Below are positions 34,316 through 37,771 of a DNA stretch of 37,771 nt, in pieces (position 1 is the first letter of the stretch; the number at the start of each line of letters is the position of its first letter). The stretch lies in assembly GCA_028279065.1 (NCBI GenBank), contig JANQSY010000016.1, forward strand, positions 1 to 37,771. The letters run 5' to 3'. Source of the DNA: Cytophagales bacterium. Its GTDB lineage: Bacteria > Bacteroidota > Bacteroidia > Cytophagales > CCMP332. The position numbers and the translations under genes are program-made. Under the pieces are notes generated by a model. The model saw only the letters and a program-made list of their open reading frames with translations, made no database searches and was not told the DNA's origin.

Positions 34316-34723
34316 CTATTCCGATTTATCCCAAGGTTCCTCTTCCTGAACCTTGACGCTATATTCAAGCATAGAAAATCCTGTTCTGAATTTATATGAT
34401 AAGAAAAGGATGAAACCCATAAAAATGGGAATTACTGCGAGTCCATCTCCACCAATTAAGTGAGATAGGGTTGCAAAAACGAATATTCCCGCAAAGGCAA
34501 TGTAAACCCATTTTATTGCAGCAAACTGGATCTTTGACCACAAAAGGATCACACCCAGAACCTGGAACATAGCGATTGGATAAACCAACACCGGATGAAT
34601 TCCCATTTTTAGAAACCAATCGGTAGCCCAATTATAGTTTATTAACCAAAATCCTGAGGCCGAAAGGGCAAGTACGGAGAAAAGCCCTGTGAATGAGTAG
34701 TAAAGAATTTTCTTTGAAGGCAT
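34316..34723 (-). CDS. DoxX-like four-helix membrane protein
   Basis: A 135-residue protein with four hydrophobic helices (about 8-28, 42-62, 69-88 and 92-108) in the DoxX-like arrangement, including GIHPVLVYPIAMFQVLGVILLW and FAGIFVFATLSHLIGGDG. It ends in a charged tail (VKVQEEEPWDKSE). DoxX-type proteins are associated with quinone or thiol redox at the membrane, but activity is unclear for this short form. It precedes the desaturase gene by 30 bases on the same strand, which suggests one transcript and perhaps a role in supplying reducing power. A perfect -7 box lies upstream. Confidence 0.82.
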   Translation of the reverse strand: MPSKKILYYSFTGLFSVLALSASGFWLINYNWATDWFLKMGIHPVLVYPIAMFQVLGVILLWSKIQFAAIKWVYIAFAGIFVFATLSHLIGGDGLAVIPIFMGFILFLSYKFRTGFSMLEYSVKVQEEEPWDKSE

Positions 34724-34739
34724 AGAGTGTTTTTTGACT

Positions 34740-34747
34740 CAAATATA
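34740..34747 (-). promoter_or_regulatory. -7 box (TATATTTG) for the DoxX-like/desaturase unit
   Basis: The minus strand reads TATATTTG, a full TAnnTTTG match, 16 bases before the ATG at 34723. No clear TTG is seen about 20 bases upstream. Its distance to the ATG fits a short leader. Confidence 0.48.
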
Positions 34748-34833
34748 TCCGAGCAGTCTTGGCCATCGGTCATGAATATTCTTAACAAAAACTCCTTTTC
34801 TTACACCATGTAGGCTTTGGCAATTTTTTGCAC

Positions 34834-34860
34834 AAAAAAACCCGGACGCTCATCCGGGTT
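34834..34860 (-). terminator. Rho-independent terminator of the lipoprotein pair
   Basis: On the minus strand AACCCGGA and TCCGGGTT form a perfect 8-bp stem with a 6-base loop, followed by a T-run, 21 bases after the stop of the 34882 gene. It should end the transcript of both lipoprotein genes. Confidence 0.92.
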
Positions 34861-34881
34861 CGTGATTCGATCCTTTTAATA

Positions 34882-35427
34882 TCAGTAGGAACAATACCTT
34901 AATGTGAAGTTTCCGTTCATCTGATTTTTTCCATCCTCCTTGACGTGCATCCGTCCCTCTATAATATTTAAGGCAGTGTCAACATTCAGGATTTCATAAG
35001 CCCCTTGGGAAACCACAACGGTCTGGCTCACAGTATCTTCATCATAATAAAAGAACCTAACTGTAACAATGTCACTCGGGGAGGCTCCCGGTGCGAAAAA
35101 CAGGTTGGTCCGTCCTGCTACAACAAGGGTATTATTATCGGTATAACTGAATTTAATCTTCCTGATAGTATCAACAACCGAAATACAATTCACGGTGTCA
35201 ACCAGGGTATCAAGGATCTCAAACACATGAAGTACTCCCCCACTTCCAGCCTTGGAGGTAACAAATCCGTCCAAATAAAAGAAGGATGAATCATTGATCT
35301 CCCCTTGAAGACCATGGTCTTTGAAATTCACTTGGAATTCTTGCGGGTCAACCTCATCATCGTCGCTACAGGAATAAACAAAAACAGTGGCCGCAACCAG
35401 CAAGTAAAAAAGGTTTTGAAGTTTCAT
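34882..35427 (-). CDS. Lipoprotein with surface-export-like signal, paralogue of its neighbour
   Basis: A 181-residue protein numbered from ATG 35427; a start at 35457 would add ten residues before the signal. The signal peptide ends VFVYSC and the mature chain begins C-SDDDEVDP. Acidic residues right after the cysteine are the mark of Bacteroidota lipoproteins sent to the cell surface. The remainder is a beta-rich domain (FQVNFKDHGLQGEIND, FSYTDNNTLVVAGRTNLFF, QGAYEILNVDTALNIIEGRMHV) ending GNFTLRYCSY. It matches the 35472 protein along its length, including QG.IN, GAYEIL.VDT, I.GRM.V and GNFT.RYC. The function is unknown. It is the second gene of a pair and is followed by a strong terminator. 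Confidence 0.82.
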   Translation of the reverse strand: MKLQNLFYLLVAATVFVYSCSDDDEVDPQEFQVNFKDHGLQGEINDSSFFYLDGFVTSKAGSGGVLHVFEILDTLVDTVNCISVVDTIRKIKFSYTDNNTLVVAGRTNLFFAPGASPSDIVTVRFFYYDEDTVSQTVVVSQGAYEILNVDTALNIIEGRMHVKEDGKNQMNGNFTLRYCSY

Positions 35428-35459
35428 GATAAAATCAGTTCGAATAAAATTATACAATT

Positions 35460-35483
35460 AATTGGGCCTCTTTAGTCCCAATT
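35460..35483 (-). other. Hairpin between the two lipoprotein genes
   Basis: AATTGGG and CCCAATT form a perfect 7-bp stem with a 10-base loop over the stop codon of the 35472 gene. No pure T-run follows on the minus strand (AATTGTATAATTTTATT), so it may lower expression of the second gene or stabilise the first mRNA and does not end transcription. Confidence 0.35.
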
Positions 35484-36026
35484 GCAGTACCTAATTGTGA
35501 AATTCCCATTCACAAATGAATTGTCATCATACTTGACATCCATCCTACCAGTAATCATTCTACTGACAGTATCCACAGACAATATTTCATATGCCCCCTT
35601 AGTGGCAATTAGGTTCTGTGGGGTTCCCTGGTCATCTTGAAAAACAAGGGTAACAGTGAAATTCTCAGTTGTACTTCCAAAATCCAACTTTAAAGTCTTT
35701 TCTCCTGGCACAACAATTTGGTTTTCATCCTGATAGCCGAAAAGGACTCTGGATCGTGAAGCACCTCCAGATACAAAACATAGGGTATCAACAGTAGTAT
35801 CAACTATTGAAAGCAAATGGCTAAATGTGTCCACGCCCAGACCACTACTTGTAGCGGTACCACTTACCGCAATCCAATCGACTCCATTGATCTTTCCCTG
35901 AAGTGTTTGATTTTGATATTCAACCGTATAATTCGAAGTAGGATTTAATTCATCATCCTCTGTGCATCCAACAAAAACAAGAAGTATAAGGGTAAGAAGG
36001 ATGGCTCCTTTATTTAGAATCGTCAT
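35472..36026 (-). CDS. Lipoprotein with surface-export-like signal, first of the paralogous pair
   Basis: A 184-residue protein with a signal peptide (MTILNKGAILLTLILLVFVG) cut before a lipobox cysteine, giving the mature start C-TEDDELNP, again acidic. The body is beta-rich (YTVEYQNQTLQGKINGVDW, FGYQDENQIVVPGEKTLKL) and ends GNFTIRYCNWD, parallel to the 34882 protein. Both have two or three conserved cysteines, so a disulfide near the end is possible. Function is unknown and there is no enzymatic motif. The pair arose by duplication. The ATG is 17 bases after a TAGCTTTG promoter box. Confidence 0.82.
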   Translation of the reverse strand: MTILNKGAILLTLILLVFVGCTEDDELNPTSNYTVEYQNQTLQGKINGVDWIAVSGTATSSGLGVDTFSHLLSIVDTTVDTLCFVSGGASRSRVLFGYQDENQIVVPGEKTLKLDFGSTTENFTVTLVFQDDQGTPQNLIATKGAYEILSVDTVSRMITGRMDVKYDDNSFVNGNFTIRYCNWD

Positions 36027-36043
36027 AATGGGTAATTTAAGGG

Positions 36044-36051
36044 CAAAGCTA
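36044..36051 (-). promoter_or_regulatory. -7 box (TAGCTTTG) for the lipoprotein pair
   Basis: The minus strand reads TAGCTTTG, a full TAnnTTTG match, 17 bases before the ATG at 36026. The -33 box is not clear. Together with the terminator at 34834-34860 it frames a two-gene unit. Confidence 0.48.
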
Positions 36052-36100
36052 CTCCAAACCGGAAACAGCTTTCCTGCTAAATTAGATTAAAGATTACACT

Positions 36101-36655
36101 CTATTTTTCCTGGATCCCTATGCCCAGAGTAATTAGATGGATCAACTCACTGTCATAGAAATCCGATTCGATCCAATTAGCATTGTATTCAAGGTTTAGG
36201 AAGATCCTTTCATTCAATAGGTAGTTTATACCTATTCCCCCCCCTCCTGTGAAACCGGTACTCCAGATCTTTGATGTAACAATTGTGGTCTCTGCCTGAG
36301 CTGTACTGGATTGTATCCCAATCTGGCCTCGGACATAGGCCCGGGCCTTATCCCCACCGATAAACCCCTTCATAGCAAAAGTGATTGGCCAGGTATGATA
36401 TTTAAAATTTCCTGTACTATTTGATCCAGAGCCTTCCAGATAAGAAATTGAAAAGCCATAGGCCAAAAACTTTTGTAGGTTCAGGTGCTCATAGGTGAAA
36501 TTGACTCCCACACCAGTCAGGTCCACGTCGATGTCCTTCGGTTGTAATCCAGCATAGCCCAATTGAATGATCGAACTACCGCTTTGTGGTTTATATTGGG
36601 CAAGTACCTCAGAGAGAGGAAGCAGCAATAGAACCATCAGTAGAATTTTGCGCAT
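36101..36655 (-). CDS. Small outer-membrane beta-barrel protein
   Basis: A 184-residue protein numbered from ATG 36655, where the signal peptide MRKILLMVLLLLPLSEVLAQ begins; a much longer frame open to 36799 adds 48 residues without signal character. The mature part has alternating strands of an eight-stranded barrel (IIQLGYAGLQP, VGVNFTYEHLNLQKFLAYGFSISYLEG, WPITFAMKGFIGG, ARAYVRGQIGIQSS, GGGGIGINYLLNERIFLNLEYNANW) and ends LITLGIGIQEK. It resembles OmpW/OprF-type barrels of no known substrate. It is divergent from the DUF2141 gene, with 125 bases between the starts. Confidence 0.8.
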   Translation of the reverse strand: MRKILLMVLLLLPLSEVLAQYKPQSGSSIIQLGYAGLQPKDIDVDLTGVGVNFTYEHLNLQKFLAYGFSISYLEGSGSNSTGNFKYHTWPITFAMKGFIGGDKARAYVRGQIGIQSSTAQAETTIVTSKIWSTGFTGGGGIGINYLLNERIFLNLEYNANWIESDFYDSELIHLITLGIGIQEK

Positions 36656-36745
36656 AGTTTTAAGTTTAGATTCGACAATGATGGAAAGATAAAAAATGTT
36701 CCATGATCTTTGCCCGACTCGAGATTTATACCCTGGTTGGTTTTC

Positions 36746-36774
36746 TTTTGATTGGAATCCGGCTGAATATCTTT
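36746..36774 (+). promoter_or_regulatory. Promoter of the DUF2141 gene, suggesting a near-leaderless mRNA
   Basis: TTTG (36746-36749) and TATCTTTG (36767-36774) are separated by 17 bases. The second box ends 6 bases before the ATG at 36781, so transcription should begin at or next to the start codon. The box also rules out the longer reading from 36703. Confidence 0.52.
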
Positions 36775-36780
36775 GACTCA

Positions 36781-37209
36781 ATGAAACCTGTAAAACCAAA
36801 AGTGCTCATCTTCTTCCTCGGAATGGCTTTTTTTACCCCTTTCAAAGCTTTGGGTCAGGAAAAAAACCTTCGATTAAAATTCGAATCAAACAAGGCGTCA
36901 GGGAAGGTATATGTTGCTATCTACGATAAGAAAGGAGAATTCCTTAGCGATAAGAAGTTCAAATCCCTGTCCTTGGATCTTGGTCAAGGCGAAGATGAAG
37001 TCTCCGTAATGCTGCCCGTCGGGAATTATGCATTTAGCGCATATCAGGATGTCAATGGCAATGGGATTTTTGATAAAAATTGGATGGGCATACCAAAAGA
37101 ACCATATGGTTTCTCCAACAATGCAAGAGGTAAATTCGGGCCACCTGATTTTGCAGAATCAAGCTTTTTGATCCGGTCTGATACGCTTATGAAAGTGTCC
37201 CTTTACTAG
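36781..37209 (+). CDS. DUF2141-family exported protein
   Basis: A 142-residue protein with a signal peptide (MKPVKPKVLIFFLGMAFFTPFKALGQ). The body matches DUF2141 closely: GKVYVAIYDKKGEFL, then LPVGNYAFSAYQDVNGNGIFD with its conserved D-x-N-x-N-G loop, then MGIPKEPYGFSNNARGKFGPP and a final strand. It is full length for the family, which is periplasmic or outer-membrane associated and of unknown function. I took the ATG at 36781 because the signal peptide begins there and a promoter box lies six bases upstream; an upstream ATG at 36703 would add 26 residues. Its stop is two bases from that of the DUF4421 gene. Confidence 0.9.
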   Translation: MKPVKPKVLIFFLGMAFFTPFKALGQEKNLRLKFESNKASGKVYVAIYDKKGEFLSDKKFKSLSLDLGQGEDEVSVMLPVGNYAFSAYQDVNGNGIFDKNWMGIPKEPYGFSNNARGKFGPPDFAESSFLIRSDTLMKVSLY

Positions 37210-37211
37210 GA

Positions 37212-37771
37212 TTATTGACTCCCCTTCTTTTTATTCTTAAACCGCCATCCCACATAGAACTTCAATCGGCTTCTGCTGATCAAAATGCTCATTTTTGGAT
37301 CGGTTCTTACGGTTAAAACATCAGAAAGAAAACGAACACCTGTAAAAAACCTTCTGCTGTTATATCCAAGTGCGTTCATGGTCTTGAAAGAAAAAGAGAT
37401 GTGGGGCGCAATGAATTGCCTATTATCAACAAAATAATCACCTGCATTAAGGGTGATCCCCGGAAGCGCACTAAGAGTAAGAAAGAACCTTTTATGGGAG
37501 AAGGTATGTATATAGCCCCAATTTGTGGAGACCCCCATGAAGTTCAGATCAGTGAGCCTAAGTTCCTGCCCAAAATTCCCCTCCAATTCCATTGGAATAA
37601 TCGAAGAATCCGAGTCCATAATAAACAATGAAAAACTAGCACCTCCGATCACGGATCCAGCACTTTTCCTTTGGAACTGTGTCATCAAAAACGGAGCTCT
37701 TAGGGAAAACTTTCCATATTCAAAAACATGGTAGAATTGCAGGCTAAGATTTATCGTCCTTATATCCTTCC
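37212..37771 (-). CDS. DUF4421-family protein, 5' part beyond the window
   Basis: The frame is open from the right edge of the window, giving 186 residues of the C-terminal part; an apparent start at 37688 is internal. The block TQFQRKSAGSVIGGASF followed by DSDSSIIP is the hallmark of DUF4421. Strands with turns follow (GYIHTFSHKRFFLTLSALPG, LTVRTDPKMSILISRSRLKFYVGWRF), which suggests an outer-membrane barrel. Function is unknown. The C-terminal basic tail (KNKKKGSQ) is short. It is convergent with the DUF2141 gene, and the start and any signal peptide lie outside. Confidence 0.85.
   Translation of the reverse strand, partial: KDIRTINLSLQFYHVFEYGKFSLRAPFLMTQFQRKSAGSVIGGASFSLFIMDSDSSIIPMELEGNFGQELRLTDLNFMGVSTNWGYIHTFSHKRFFLTLSALPGITLNAGDYFVDNRQFIAPHISFSFKTMNALGYNSRRFFTGVRFLSDVLTVRTDPKMSILISRSRLKFYVGWRFKNKKKGSQ

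Noticed and set aside
36703-36780. Longer start for the DUF2141 protein
   Set aside because: A clean signal peptide begins at 36781 and a full promoter box lies inside the supposed extra coding part.
36656-36799. Longer N-terminus for the small barrel gene
   Set aside because: The added 48 residues are polar and would bury the signal peptide that begins at 36655.
1-37771. Mobile elements, CRISPR arrays, phage genes, tRNA or rRNA
   Set aside because: No transposase, integrase, regularly spaced repeat, phage structural gene or structural RNA pattern was seen on either strand.

Overview
The window looks like a chromosomal segment of a Bacteroidota bacterium, probably a free-living Cytophagia/Flavobacteriia-type organism of moderate GC. 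The grounds are four proteins with C-terminal type IX secretion (T9SS) sorting domains, families largely typical of the phylum (DUF2490, DUF4421, DUF2141, Omp28, choice-of-anchor B, PorT-like barrels), lipoproteins with an acidic run after the lipobox cysteine, and promoters of the Bacteroidota type (TTG, about 20 nt, TAnnTTTG) instead of sigma70 boxes. The genus cannot be named from this sequence. There is no phage, insertion sequence, CRISPR array, tRNA or rRNA, and no gene-free stretch over 300 bases; the longest gap is 235 bases (7440-7674).

Layout. 1-855: the end of a small membrane protein, convergent with a DinB-fold protein. 953-4691: an exported Tricorn-type protease, then an NTF2/SnoaL-like protein on the other strand with a clean terminator. 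4806-7439: a likely three-gene operon of two outer-membrane barrels and an MDR oxidoreductase. 7604-8968: a compact cassette of a membrane protein, an Xre-type regulator, a cysteine-less HMA-like protein and a small membrane protein behind a recognisable promoter with inverted repeats. 9045-11207: an exported M1-type metallopeptidase. 11322-16984: an exported DinB-like protein, a choice-of-anchor B protein, a secreted cyclophilin, a two-TM protein and a large secreted protein, three of them T9SS cargo. 17036-24813 (all minus): a di-heme cytochrome c, an AsmA/DUF748-like protein, an Omp28-like thiol protein with PKD and T9SS domains, an SRPBCC+GyrI-like protein and a propeller-type sensor histidine kinase. 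24919-33170: an octaheme cytochrome lipoprotein with a TPR tail, a DUF2490 barrel coupled to a MORN-like secreted protein, and a large AsmA-family protein. 33167-37771: a fatty acid desaturase with a DoxX-like protein, two paralogous lipoproteins, a small barrel, a DUF2141 protein and the 3' part of a DUF4421 gene.

The common theme is the cell envelope: most products are exported, lipid-anchored, outer-membrane or inner-membrane proteins. No complete pathway is visible and I see no definite new system. The best candidates for a closer look are the 7604-8968 regulator cassette and the octaheme/TPR lipoprotein facing an orphan histidine kinase. A notable general feature is TTG initiation, which is well supported for three genes and likely for two more.
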